A program made the position numbers and the translations under genes. Shown one piece after another: positions 18,406-27,315 of a stretch of DNA of 64,000 nucleotides. Each line of letters opens with the position of its first letter. Within the stretch, counting starts at the first letter, position 1. The DNA comes from Geobacter sp. AOG2 (GTDB lineage Bacteria; Desulfobacterota; Desulfuromonadia; Geobacterales; Pseudopelobacteraceae), in contig NZ_BLJA01000001.1 in assembly GCF_019972295.1 (NCBI RefSeq), positions 2,670,158 through 2,734,157 on the forward strand, given 5' to 3'. The notes under the pieces are model-generated. The model worked only from the letters and a program-made list of their open reading frames with translations. It ran no database searches and had not been told where the DNA came from.

Positions 18406-20121
18406 TCAGGGGGGCTTCGGACCGGGGGCGTTCCTGTCGGCGTAAGCGGTCACCACGGCAGTGGGCGTCTCGTAAAAAGCCTCCGGGCCGAACAGGTCGG
18501 TGAGGCCGGAGCGGTCGAGTTCGGCGCGGACCTCGTCGATGACCTCGCACACCACGAGCCTGATGCCCCGGCCCGCCAGGGTGGCGTGGAGCGCGCGCAG
18601 GGTTTCTGCCGCCGTAAAGTCCACATCGTCAACCGCCGCCGCATCGATACAGAACCACGACAGGGGCGGGTCTGCACTCCTCACAAGTTCATCGACCTCT
18701 CTGGCAAGTACCTGGCTGTTGGCGTAATACATATTGTGCATGAAGCGGTAGATCATGAGACCGGGCAGGACCTGCACCCCGGTGGCGACCGGCCGCTGCC
18801 GCCACTTCAGCGTCTCGTCGGGACCGATCAGCATGTTGGTCACGAAATAACCGTGCCGCGTATGGACGACGAGGGAAAGGACGATGGCCAGGAGAATGCT
18901 TTGCTCCACCCCCACGAAGACGACCACCCCGGCCGTGATCAGGGCCACCCAGAACTCCCACGGCCGCTCCACGTAGATCCTCTTCATCTCCGGAATATCG
19001 ACCAACTCCGCCCCGATCAGGAAGACCACCGCCGAAAGGACCGCTCCCGGCATGTAGGCCAATGGTGCGGTGAAAAATAGGAGCACCATGAGGACCGTGG
19101 CGCTCGTGGTGAGCTGGGCGAGCTGGCTCTGCCCGCCCGCGCTTTCCACCATGCGGGTCTTGGTCGGGCTGCCGTTCACCACAAAAGCCCCGGACAGGCC
19201 GGCGCCGATGTTGGCCAGACACAGCCCCACCAGGTCCGTGTTCTCGTCGAAATCCTCGTTGGAACGGGCGGCAGAGGCTCGTGCGGTGGCGGCGCTCTGG
19301 GCGAGTATCACCACGGACATGGCAAAGGCTGTGGGAACGAGTTTTTCGATCAGGCTCATGTCGATGGCGATTTCGGGCAGACCGATTCCGGGCAGGCCGC
19401 CCGGAACAGGGCCGAGGACGCGTACCCCGTAGTTCTCCAGGTTGAGCGCCCAACTGGCGATGATCGCGCCGATCACCGCGATCAGGGCGCCCGGAATCTT
19501 TTTCGAAATCTTCCGCGATCCGGTGATAATCACGAGGACGGCGAGCGCCACCGCAAGGGATACGGGGTTCGTCTGCCCGACCTGTTTCAGGGTGGTGAGG
19601 AGTTTTTGGACCGTGCCGTGCCCCCCGCCGGGCAGATCGAGCATCCCGGATATCTCGCCTACGGCGACCTGGATGCCGACCCCGGACAGGAAGCCGACGA
19701 GCACGGTGCGCGACAGGAAGTCCGACAGGAAGCCGAGCCGGGCGACACGGGCGAGGAACAGGAATCCGGCGGACATGAGCGCGAGCAGGCCTGCCAGGGC
19801 GAGCCACTCGCCGGACCGGGGGGCGGCGAAGCCTGCGATGCTGGAGGCGAGGATGGCCGCAGTGGCCGAGTCTGCGCCGACCACCAGATGCCGGGACGAC
19901 CCGAAGAGCGCATACAGGGCCATGGGGATAAGAATGGTGTAGAGGCCGGTGATGACCGGGGTGCCGGAGATCTTGGTGTAGCCCATGACCTCGGGGATAG
20001 CGAGGGCGGCCAGCGTGATGCCCGCAATGATGTCGGCCGGAACCTGGGCGCCGTCCAGGGGGAGGAGCCCCTGGAACAGGGGGAAGCGGCGTCCTTTGTG
20101 CTGTGCGGCGGCATGTGCCAT
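18406..20121 (-). CDS. SulP/SLC26-family anion permease with STAS domain
   Basis: A 571-aa inner-membrane transporter. ATG at 20121 is preferred over one at 20175 because GGGGAGA lies 7 bases upstream. About 10-14 transmembrane helices fill residues 30-410, with the signature PEVMGYTKISGTPVITGLYT of SulP N-terminal regions, and a C-terminal STAS domain (about 440-560) holding DAAAVDDVDFTAAETLRAL. Family members move sulfate, bicarbonate or other anions. No sulfate-assimilation genes flank it, so the substrate is open. It is divergent from a sensor kinase gene. Confidence 0.88.
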   Translation of the reverse strand: MAHAAAQHKGRRFPLFQGLLPLDGAQVPADIIAGITLAALAIPEVMGYTKISGTPVITGLYTILIPMALYALFGSSRHLVVGADSATAAILASSIAGFAAPRSGEWLALAGLLALMSAGFLFLARVARLGFLSDFLSRTVLVGFLSGVGIQVAVGEISGMLDLPGGGHGTVQKLLTTLKQVGQTNPVSLAVALAVLVIITGSRKISKKIPGALIAVIGAIIASWALNLENYGVRVLGPVPGGLPGIGLPEIAIDMSLIEKLVPTAFAMSVVILAQSAATARASAARSNEDFDENTDLVGLCLANIGAGLSGAFVVNGSPTKTRMVESAGGQSQLAQLTTSATVLMVLLFFTAPLAYMPGAVLSAVVFLIGAELVDIPEMKRIYVERPWEFWVALITAGVVVFVGVEQSILLAIVLSLVVHTRHGYFVTNMLIGPDETLKWRQRPVATGVQVLPGLMIYRFMHNMYYANSQVLAREVDELVRSADPPLSWFCIDAAAVDDVDFTAAETLRALHATLAGRGIRLVVCEVIDEVRAELDRSGLTDLFGPEAFYETPTAVVTAYADRNAPGPKPP

Positions 20122-20510
20122 TACTGTCTCCCCGGTCACGGAACCCTGAACGGCCAACGCGATTGCGCGCGACATCGTCTCAAGTCGCTGTGTTCCTCAT
20201 GGGTATAGTTTTACCCGGTTTCATTCCGGAAGCAACAAAGATAACCGGATTGCCACCTCCCCACCCACACAGACCGGGTATATTCCGGACCGGAGCGGCC
20301 TGCCCCTGCTCAGGGGGGACAGGTATTCTTCGCCCGCGCGCCACCAAATAACATGCTGCTCCGGCACCCCGCAACCGGCATTTGTATTTTTTAATTGATA
20401 AACATTGCAACTGTGCGATAATGCAAAAATTACAGGGCGAGGCGCAGGAACCCTCGCACCCCCGTTATACCACGAAAGGCGATCAAAAACGGCATGGAGG
20501 GGTAATCCCT
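20122..20510. other. Divergent intergenic region between the SulP and Cache-kinase genes
   Basis: It holds the + strand promoter candidate at 20395-20422 and ribosome sites for both genes. No supported gene is present. Confidence 0.5.
20395..20422 (+). promoter_or_regulatory. Promoter candidate for the Cache histidine kinase
   Basis: TTGATA (20395-20400), 16 bp spacer, GATAAT (20417-20422), with TGC directly before the -10 as in extended -10 promoters. It lies in an AT-rich patch 90 bp before the kinase start. Confidence 0.5.
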
Positions 20511-22496
20511 ATGCGTTCCGGTTATTTTAGAAGCCTGACCCTGAAAACCAGAATGGCACTGGCCATCGCCTCCCTGTTTGTCCTGTTTGTCATTACGACG
20601 TTATACCTCACCCGCTCGTATTTCGAGCATTCCTTCAAGCAAACCATCACCGCCCAGCAGTTTTCCCTCGTTTCAAGTCTGGCAGACAGCATAGACGACA
20701 AACTCAGGATCGCGCAAAATGCCCTGAAAGCGGCCGCCGAGAGCGCTCCGGCGGATGCCTTTACCAATCCGGACAAGGCCCAGCGTTTTCTGGACCAAAG
20801 GGTCGGCGTCCTTTCGATCTTCGATAACGGCATCTACTTCATAAACAAGGACGGCAGATTGATTGTGGAGAGCCCCTACCGCCCCGACCGCCGGGGAAGG
20901 GACCTGGGGTTCCGGGAATGGGTGCAGAAGACCGTCACAAGCCGGAAACCGTACATCTCCGAGCCATACGTGTCAACCCACACCCCGGGCCGGCCCGCAA
21001 TCGTCATGACCATGCCGGTCTTCGACCAAAAGGGGGAGATGACCGGGATGATGGTCGGCAGCCTCGACCTGCTGGGTGAAAATTTCCTGGCGATCCTGTC
21101 CAGGGTCAAGATCGGCGCGACCGGTTACATCTTCATCGTCGGCATGAACAGGATGCTGGTGGTGCATCCCGACAGGAACAGGATCCTGAAACCGGCGGCG
21201 CCCCCGGGCGTCAACAGGATGGTGGACCGAGCCTTCGCTGGGTTCGAGGGGAGCGGCGAAACCGTTACCTCACGCGGGGTGCCCATGCTCGTTTCCATCA
21301 AGCAGATGCGTATGGCTCCCTGGTTCCTGGGGGCCGACTACCCCCAGGCCGAGGCGTACGCCCCCATCCGCAATGCCGGGCGCTATTTCGTCCTGGCCGC
21401 AGTCACGGGAACCGTCCTGTTCCTGCTGGTCACCTGGCTGACAATGAAGCGCCTCATGGCGCCGCTCGCCGTCATGACCCGGCATGTGGCGCACCTGCCG
21501 GAAAAACAGCGGCACGAACATCAGATCGCGATAGATTCCGCCGATGAGATCGGGGTGCTGGCGGCGGCATTCAACACCATGATCGACACCCTGGACCGGC
21601 AGCAGGATGAATTGCGGGACCAGAAACAGAGGATCGAAGATGAGCGGGGTTTACTCGAAAATGAGATCGCGGAGAGGCGGATAGCCCAGGAAGCCCTTTC
21701 GGTCAAACAGCAGCAGCTTGAGGCACTGAACAGCCTGCTCCAGAGGACCAACAGCGAGCTTGAGAAGCGTATCTCCCAAGCCGTCTCGGAGATTCGCCAG
21801 AAGGACCGGATATTGATCCAGCAGCAGCGGCAGGCAGCCATGGGCGAGATGATCAACAACATTGCCCACCAGTGGCGTCAACCGCTCAACAATATCGGCC
21901 TGATCGTCCAGAACATGTTGCATAGCCAGGAGCACGGAGAGCTCACCTTTGAGCAGATGAGGACCGATGTCGGCAAGGCGATGGAAACCTTGCAGTTCAT
22001 GTCCCAGACCATCGACGATTTCAGAAACTATTTCCTCCCCGATAAGGAAAAGTCGCTGTTCAGCGTCAAAAAGGCGGTCAACAGGACCATCTCCATTATC
22101 GAGGGAAGTAACGGCAAGACAAGAATCTCCGTCAAGTCAGGCGATGGGGCCGATCCGGTCATCTACGGTTATCCGAACGAATACTCCCAGGTCCTTCTCA
22201 ACGTCCTGATCAACGCCAGGGATGCCCTGTCCGAACGGAATATCCGCAATCCGGAGATCAGGGTCGACATCCGCTCCGAAGAGGGGAAGTCCGTCGTAAC
22301 CATCAGCGATAACGCCGGCGGAATCCCGGAAAGCATCATCGGCAGAATATTCGACCCCTACTTTTCCACCAAGAGCCCCGACAAAGGGACCGGGGTAGGA
22401 CTCTTCATGTCCAGGAACATCATCGAAGGCAGCATGAACGGAAGCCTTACGGCATGCAACTCGGCAGAAGGCGCCGAATTCAGGATAGAGGTCTGA
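20511..22496 (+). CDS. Cache-HAMP sensor histidine kinase
   Basis: ATG at 20511 (661 aa) has GGAGGGG 8 bases upstream; an upstream in-frame ATG at 20382 would add a non-membrane leader and is rejected. TM1 (about residues 15-35), a periplasmic double-Cache domain (about 40-290, with FINKDGRLIVESPY and GYIFIVGMNRMLVVHPD), TM2 (about 300-320), HAMP, a coiled coil, then HisKA with the phospho-His in NNIAHQWRQPLNN and a HATPase domain (NVLINARDAL, DNAGGIP, GTGVGLFMSRNIIE). It senses a small periplasmic ligand. No response regulator is adjacent. Confidence 0.92.
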   Translation: MRSGYFRSLTLKTRMALAIASLFVLFVITTLYLTRSYFEHSFKQTITAQQFSLVSSLADSIDDKLRIAQNALKAAAESAPADAFTNPDKAQRFLDQRVGVLSIFDNGIYFINKDGRLIVESPYRPDRRGRDLGFREWVQKTVTSRKPYISEPYVSTHTPGRPAIVMTMPVFDQKGEMTGMMVGSLDLLGENFLAILSRVKIGATGYIFIVGMNRMLVVHPDRNRILKPAAPPGVNRMVDRAFAGFEGSGETVTSRGVPMLVSIKQMRMAPWFLGADYPQAEAYAPIRNAGRYFVLAAVTGTVLFLLVTWLTMKRLMAPLAVMTRHVAHLPEKQRHEHQIAIDSADEIGVLAAAFNTMIDTLDRQQDELRDQKQRIEDERGLLENEIAERRIAQEALSVKQQQLEALNSLLQRTNSELEKRISQAVSEIRQKDRILIQQQRQAAMGEMINNIAHQWRQPLNNIGLIVQNMLHSQEHGELTFEQMRTDVGKAMETLQFMSQTIDDFRNYFLPDKEKSLFSVKKAVNRTISIIEGSNGKTRISVKSGDGADPVIYGYPNEYSQVLLNVLINARDALSERNIRNPEIRVDIRSEEGKSVVTISDNAGGIPESIIGRIFDPYFSTKSPDKGTGVGLFMSRNIIEGSMNGSLTACNSAEGAEFRIEV

Positions 22497-22806
22497 CCCG
22501 GCGCAGACGGTTAAACCAATGTCCCGCGAGGGTGGTTCCTTCCTGCTGATTCAGAGGCGACCGGCCTCCCCTTCTTGCGATTTCAGCCCCACCGCATCGA
22601 GCACTCGGCGATATGGCGGCTGAAAAAAACAACCAGACGCATGTATGGCAGAACAGAACGACCGGAACCGTGGCGAGACACTTGGCACCCCTTTATGGTG
22701 CCGCAACAAATAATTACTAAAAATCCGTGACATAGCTCGATCAACCTTATAAGATGGGCAATACTTTTAATATTGCGATGAATATTTCTTATACGGGGAG
22801 ACTAAC
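22497..22806. other. Intergenic stretch before the Cache chemoreceptor
   Basis: No supported gene. An arrangement resembling a flagellar sigma-28 promoter (CTAAAAAT near 22717, then CTCGATCA near 22736) is present but imperfect, with about a 10-bp spacer instead of 11. GGGGAGA at 22795-22801 is the chemoreceptor ribosome site. Confidence 0.3.
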
Positions 22807-24507
22807 ATGACTACGTCAAATAACGGTTTGAGTTTCGGAAGCAAGATCCTTTTGCTCGTACTGGCGTGCAGCATCGGTTTGGCGCTATCGACGACCGGCA
22901 TCGCGCTGAAGGAGTATGTCGGTTCGTACCGCAACTCCATCGAGATGTACAAGAAATCGTTGTTCAGCGATTTTGACACCCAGGCCAAGAGCGAAGTGGA
23001 GATGGCCGTCAGCATGCTGCAGGCGATCTACGACCGTTCCCAGAAGGACGGCACATCGCCGGAAGAGGCCCGGAAACAGGGCGCCGACCTGTTGCGCAGC
23101 TTGAAGTACGGCAAGGACGGCTATTTCTGGGCCGACACGACCGAAGGGGTTAACGTCGTCCTTCTGGGCAAACCGGCCGAGGGGAAGAGCCGCATCGACC
23201 TCAAGGATGCCAAAGGCAAATACCTTGTCCGTGAAATCATCGAAAAGGGGCGGCAGCCGGGGGGCGGCTTCACCGACTACTGGTTCCCCCGGGCGGGTGC
23301 GACCGAACCCGCCCCGAAACGGGGCTACTCGTTGGAATTCAAGCCCTTCGGCTGGGTGGTAGGCACCGGAAACTACGTGGACGACCTGGACGCCCTGGTC
23401 AAGAAGGCAGCCAGCGAGAGCATGCAAAGCGTCAAACAGGGCATCTACCTGATCATCGGAGCGACCGTGGTCCTGATCATCCTCATCTCCGTCATCTCGA
23501 TCTTCGTTACCAAGCGCCTGCTTCTGCACATAGGCACCGAACCGGCCCACCTGGAGGAGATCACCCAGCAGGTGGCGGCCGGCGACCTGACCTACCGCTT
23601 CGAGCAGGGCAAGGGGGGGGTCTATGAGGCCATGCGCCGGATGGTGGAACAGTTGCGCCAGGTCATGGACAAGGTCAACAAAAGCTCCCAGGAGGTGGCC
23701 TCGGCGTCGGTGGAGTTGAACAGCAACGCCGAGCAGACGGCCAGTGCGTCCCACGAGGTCGTGAACCAGGCCAGTACCGTGGCTACAGCCAGCGAGGAGA
23801 TGTCGGCCACCAGCATGGATATCGCCAACAACTGCCACCGCGCTGCGGAGAGCTCGAATCAGGCCGGCAAGACCGCCCAGGCCGGGGCCGCCATCGTCAG
23901 GAACACGGTGGACGGCATGACCCGCATCGCCGACAAGGTGCGCAGTTCCGCTGCCGTGGTCGAGCAACTCGGCACCCGCTCCGACCAGATCGGCGAAATC
24001 GTGGCCACCATCGAGGATATTGCCGACCAGACCAACCTGCTGGCGCTGAACGCCGCCATCGAGGCAGCCCGGGCCGGAGAACAGGGGCGCGGGTTCGCCG
24101 TCGTCGCCGACGAGGTGCGGGCCCTGGCCGAGCGCACCGCGCGGGCCACACGGGAGATCGGCGAGATGATCAAGAATATCCAGGGAGAAACCCGCCAGGC
24201 TGTTTCCGCCATGGAGGAAGGGGTTCGGGAGGTGGAACAGGGGACGACCGAGGCGGCCCGGTCCGGCCAGGCCCTGGAGGAGATCCTGGAGAAGATCAAC
24301 GAGGTGACGTTGCAGATCAACCAGATCGCCACGGCGGCGGAGGAACAGACCGCCACCACCCGCGAGATCTCCGACAACATCCAGCAGATCTCCGAGGTTG
24401 TGGGGATGAGCGCCAAGAGTTCCCTGGACATTTCCCAATCCTCATCGAACCTTTCCCAGCTTTCCGTGGAGTTGCAGGATATGGTCAGGATGTTCCGGAT
24501 CCAGTAG
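22807..24507 (+). CDS. Methyl-accepting chemotaxis protein with single Cache sensor domain
   Basis: A 566-aa chemoreceptor. TM1 is about residues 14-35; a periplasmic sCache_2 domain (about 40-205) is recognised by [15 protein letters not shown] and [20 protein letters not shown]2 is about 217-240; a HAMP region follows; the signalling domain carries [20 protein letters not shown] and [21 protein letters not shown]. sCache domains commonly bind small carboxylates. There is no CheR pentapeptide. Confidence 0.94.
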   Translation: MTTSNNGLSFGSKILLLVLACSIGLALSTTGIALKEYVGSYRNSIEMYKKSLFSDFDTQAKSEVEMAVSMLQAIYDRSQKDGTSPEEARKQGADLLRSLKYGKDGYFWADTTEGVNVVLLGKPAEGKSRIDLKDAKGKYLVREIIEKGRQPGGGFTDYWFPRAGATEPAPKRGYSLEFKPFGWVVGTGNYVDDLDALVKKAASESMQSVKQGIYLIIGATVVLIILISVISIFVTKRLLLHIGTEPAHLEEITQQVAAGDLTYRFEQGKGGVYEAMRRMVEQLRQVMDKVNKSSQEVASASVELNSNAEQTASASHEVVNQASTVATASEEMSATSMDIANNCHRAAESSNQAGKTAQAGAAIVRNTVDGMTRIADKVRSSAAVVEQLGTRSDQIGEIVATIEDIADQTNLLALNAAIEAARAGEQGRGFAVVADEVRALAERTARATREIGEMIKNIQGETRQAVSAMEEGVREVEQGTTEAARSGQALEEILEKINEVTLQINQIATAAEEQTATTREISDNIQQISEVVGMSAKSSLDISQSSSNLSQLSVELQDMVRMFRIQ

Positions 24508-24530
24508 ACCGTGCGCCAACCGGAGGCAAA

Positions 24531-24555
24531 CCGCAGGGGGCGGCTCCCCCTGCGG
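24531..24555. terminator. Hairpin between convergent genes (likely bidirectional terminator)
   Basis: A perfect 10-bp stem (CCGCAGGGGG at 24531-24540 with CCCCCTGCGG at 24546-24555) and 5-base loop lie between the chemoreceptor end (24507) and the minus-strand MshEN-REC end (24561). The following T-run is poor. Confidence 0.6.
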
Positions 24556-24560
24556 GGCCT

Positions 24561-25409
24561 TTACACACTGCACGTATCAGGTCTCTGGTCCGCATGGTTC
24601 AAGGCCCGCTTGACCCGGGATACGAGGGTTATTTCCTTGATCGGTTTGGGGACATAATCGAAAAAGCCCATGGAGAAGACCTGGGCCTCGTCCTCATCCG
24701 TCATCTTGTCGCTGACGAGGATGACCGGGATGGATCGTATCTCGGGGATGACCTTGAGGGATTTCAGCAGGGCAAACCCATCCAGCTTGGGCATCACCTT
24801 GTCGACAATGATGATGTGAGGCTTGTTGGCGATAACCTCCTTGAAACCCTCCATGCCGTCATTGGCAATCACAACGCGGTATCCCTGTTTGGCCAGGAGG
24901 TCCCTCAGGACGGTCTGGGTGAGGACGTCATCGTCCACAACGAGGACCGTTGTCTGCTTTGACTCCTGAACATTCTTCCCCAGGTAGAACTTGCTGATGG
25001 CTTCGTAGATGTGCTTGCGGCAGGCAACGCACGGCAGGACCTGCAATCCGCTATTCATCGCAAAATTATCGACAACCTTCATATCGGTTGGATCGGCAAC
25101 TGCAAGAGCCAGCTTACCTCCCTCCAACTTCAGGGGAAAGATCAGATTCTGGAGCGCGAACTCGGCAGTGATGGCGCCCAACGCCTCCTGACTGTAGGAA
25201 TAGTTCGCCAGGTTCGAGACCTGTTTCAACCCGTACTGTTCTGCGAGAGCGCCGGCAAGCTCATCCCCCGTGACCAGTCCCAGGTCCTCCAGGGTCCAGC
25301 CGAAGCGTTTCTGTTGCCGTTTGGAAACGGCAAGAACCCGTTCAACGGAAAGGGCGGTCAAAATCCCCCGTTCCACCAGAATCTGACCAAGTTTTTTCCA
25401 TGGTTGCAT
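24561..25409 (-). CDS. MshEN-domain / receiver fusion protein
   Basis: A 282-aa cytosolic protein; ATG at 25409 has GGGAG 7 bases upstream. Residues about 1-150 resemble the N-terminal domain of GspE/PilB ATPases (MshEN: LGQILVERGILT ... LEDLGLVTGDELAGALAEQYGL ... FPLKLEGGKLALAVADPTD), a fold that binds c-di-GMP in MshE. A receiver domain follows (about 158-280) with acidic DDD at its start, the phosphoacceptor Asp in IIIVDKVMPKLDG and Lys in VPKPIKE. There is no output domain. It may integrate c-di-GMP and phosphorelay signals, but c-di-GMP binding has not been checked residue by residue. Confidence 0.8.
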   Translation of the reverse strand: MQPWKKLGQILVERGILTALSVERVLAVSKRQQKRFGWTLEDLGLVTGDELAGALAEQYGLKQVSNLANYSYSQEALGAITAEFALQNLIFPLKLEGGKLALAVADPTDMKVVDNFAMNSGLQVLPCVACRKHIYEAISKFYLGKNVQESKQTTVLVVDDDVLTQTVLRDLLAKQGYRVVIANDGMEGFKEVIANKPHIIIVDKVMPKLDGFALLKSLKVIPEIRSIPVILVSDKMTDEDEAQVFSMGFFDYVPKPIKEITLVSRVKRALNHADQRPDTCSV

Positions 25410-25971
25410 GTAGATGCTCCCGGCTGCCAATCTTGACAGGATATAATTACACCCTATTAATACTACGTCATCTCGACGGATTCAACCATTTCGAGACACC
25501 GGTCGCCCGGCGACGAACTGTTCCTGGCCTTATCGACCTATTCCGGCTCCCGGTCCGACGGAGGGATTGCCGCCGCGAGAGGGCATTATTCCCGAGGCTC
25601 ACCTTACGGGGAACATGGGCGACGCGGCAAAAGGTTGCCCTCTTCCTCTGTTCTTCAAGAATGTCACTTCCGCAGCAAAGAGTTTGTCCAAGCCTGCCGG
25701 TTATTACTGCCATATCTCCTCGAACATGCAATGCCGTAAAACCTCCCCCGTGAAACGGGGGAGGACTGCCAAGAATTCTCCCTTTGGAGATGGCCGGACT
25801 GCCGAAGGACACGCCCTTCGCGCTGCCCGGCCTTTTTATTGGGCGTGGCAGGAGAACAAGGCCCGGCCCGGACCGCTCCGCCCTCTCAACCGTATTTAAA
25901 GGTTGCAACATTTTTTCGAAAGTATTTAAACTAGCATAAAGGACAAAAAAGACCCTATAGGAGGCAATTAC
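25410..25971. other. Intergenic region of about 560 bp
   Basis: A 147-codon minus-strand frame (25468-25911) and a 110-codon + frame overlap it, but neither has a ribosome site or recognisable protein sequence. The + strand part at 25740-25840 is a series of hairpins ending in a terminator (separate entry). A weak promoter, TTGCAA (25903-25908) with TTTAAA (25925-25930), may serve the isochorismatase gene. Confidence 0.45.
25742..25837 (+). ncRNA. Candidate structured RNA ending in a terminator; family unknown
   Basis: Three stems in a row: a perfect 10-bp stem with GAA loop (25742-25751 / 25755-25764), a small TCTCC-CTTT-GGAGA stem (25777-25790), and a nested stem GGCCGG / CCGGCC (25792-25797 / 25827-25832) enclosing CGAAGG / CCTTCG with matched internal loops, followed by TTTTT. 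The octamer GGACTGCC occurs twice, at 25763 and 25796. This could be a small RNA or a transcription-attenuating leader. The next gene starts 135 bp later. Confidence 0.4.
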
Positions 25972-26622
25972 ATGAAGACCGAATTACTCAATCCGGCCAA
26001 CAGCGCCGTCATCTTCATTGATTTTCAACCCCAGATGACCTTCGGGGTTGCCAACATCGACCGCCAGACCCTTTTCAACAACGTTCTGCTGCTCGCCAGA
26101 GCGGCAAAGATCTTCAAGGTCCCGACCATCCTCACCACCGTCGAGACCAAAAGTTTTTCGGGCAATATGTGGCCCCAACTCCTGGACATTTTCCCCGATC
26201 AGGAACCGATCGAACGCAGTTCCATGAACTCGTGGGAAAGCGAGGAATTCGTCGCCGCCGTGAAGGCGACCGGGAGAAGCAAGCTGGTCATGGCCGCCCT
26301 CTGGACCGAGGTCTGCCTGACCTTTCCCGCCCTGGAGGCCATGAGGGCGGGGTTCGAGGTCTATGCCGTCGAGGATGCGTCGGGGGGCACTTCGGTGACG
26401 GCGCACAACGCCGCCATGCGCCGCGTGGAGCAGGCGGGCGCGGCTCCGGTGACCGCACTTCAGGTCCTTCTCGAGTACCAGCGGGATTGGGCGCATAAAG
26501 AGACCTACAACGACGTCATGGCGGTGGTCAAGGAACTGTGCGGTGCCTATGGACAGGGTGTGGAGTACGCCTACACCATGGTGCACGGCGCACCTCCCAG
26601 CCGGGCCGGCGCCGGGCACTAG
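25972..26622 (+). CDS. Isochorismatase-family hydrolase (YcaC-like)
   Basis: A 216-aa cytosolic cysteine hydrolase with ATAGGAGG before the ATG. The catalytic Asp is in VIFIDFQPQM and the nucleophile Cys is in ALWTEVCLTFPALEAMRAG; the ERSSMNSW segment matches the position of the conserved RPG-x-x-x-W loop of YcaC-like proteins. Family substrates include small amides and isochorismate. It heads a series of same-strand detoxification-type genes that extends to 32887, although a 200-bp gap with an inverted-repeat element separates it from the next one. Confidence 0.85.
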   Translation: MKTELLNPANSAVIFIDFQPQMTFGVANIDRQTLFNNVLLLARAAKIFKVPTILTTVETKSFSGNMWPQLLDIFPDQEPIERSSMNSWESEEFVAAVKATGRSKLVMAALWTEVCLTFPALEAMRAGFEVYAVEDASGGTSVTAHNAAMRRVEQAGAAPVTALQVLLEYQRDWAHKETYNDVMAVVKELCGAYGQGVEYAYTMVHGAPPSRAGAGH

Positions 26623-26629
26623 TATGCTG

Positions 26630-26772
26630 TCCGGTTAGTTGCTGGAAATAATTCCCGGTTATTTTGTCTGATGCCAAGGCGCCGCGACGCAGGTGTAGCA
26701 GGGTCTGCATCAAGGAGCCGCAACGGAGGCCGCAGGCAAAATAACCGGAATTATGACAACGAATTAACCGGA
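26630..26772. repeat. Nested inverted-repeat element (MITE-like)
   Basis: Outer ends TCCGGTTAGTTG (26630-26641) and GAATTAACCGGA (26761-26772) are near-complementary; inner arms at 26647-26666 and 26737-26754 (CAAAATAACCGGAATTAT) also pair, with one bulge. The roughly 70-bp core is GC-rich (GGCGCCGCGACGC). It sits between two same-strand genes and has no credible coding frame. Confidence 0.6.
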
Positions 26773-26822
26773 GAGTACACGAGTCTCCGTTCAATAACGC
26801 GGCGATAACAAGGAGAACAGCT

Positions 26823-27254
26823 ATGAAGATCAATCGCAACGGATCGGCCCAATGGCAAGGCGGCATCAAGGACGGCAAGGGGGCCATCTCCACCGGAAGC
26901 GGCGCCCTGCATGCCTATCCCTACGGTTTTTCCAGCCGCTTCGAGGGGGTGCCGGGCACCAACCCGGAAGAGTTGCTCGGGGCGGCCCACGCCGGATGCT
27001 TCACCATGGCCCTCTCCCTCATCCTGGGCGAGGCGAACCTCACCGCCGAACGGATGGATACCACGGCCACGGTCACCCTGGAACAGGTGGAGGGCGGCTA
27101 TGCCATTACCGCCGTCCACCTGAAGCTGGAGGCCAAGGTTCCCGGGGCGGACCAGGCAACCCTGGAACGGCTTGCCGCCATAGCCAAGGCCGGATGTCCG
27201 GTTTCCAAGTTATTCAATACCGAGATCACCCTGGAAGCGACACTCGTGCCATAG
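26823..27254 (+). CDS. OsmC-family peroxiredoxin
   Basis: A 143-aa protein with AAGGAGAA upstream. The two redox cysteines of OsmC/Ohr proteins are in AAHAGCFTMALS and KAGCPVSKLF, and the N-terminal segment AQWQGGIKDGKG with PYGFSSRFEG matches OsmC. These enzymes reduce organic hydroperoxides with a thiol cofactor. Cytosolic. It lies 61 bp before an exported alpha/beta hydrolase. Confidence 0.92.
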   Translation: MKINRNGSAQWQGGIKDGKGAISTGSGALHAYPYGFSSRFEGVPGTNPEELLGAAHAGCFTMALSLILGEANLTAERMDTTATVTLEQVEGGYAITAVHLKLEAKVPGADQATLERLAAIAKAGCPVSKLFNTEITLEATLVP

Positions 27255-27315
27255 GACGCGAGGCCGTCCCTACGGCGACCTCCGGCGAACCGTCAGGAAA
27301 GCAGAGGTTAACACC

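Noticed and set aside
25468-25911. 147-codon minus-strand frame over the structured-RNA region
   Set aside because: It covers the stem-loops and terminator, has no ribosome site and shows no domain.
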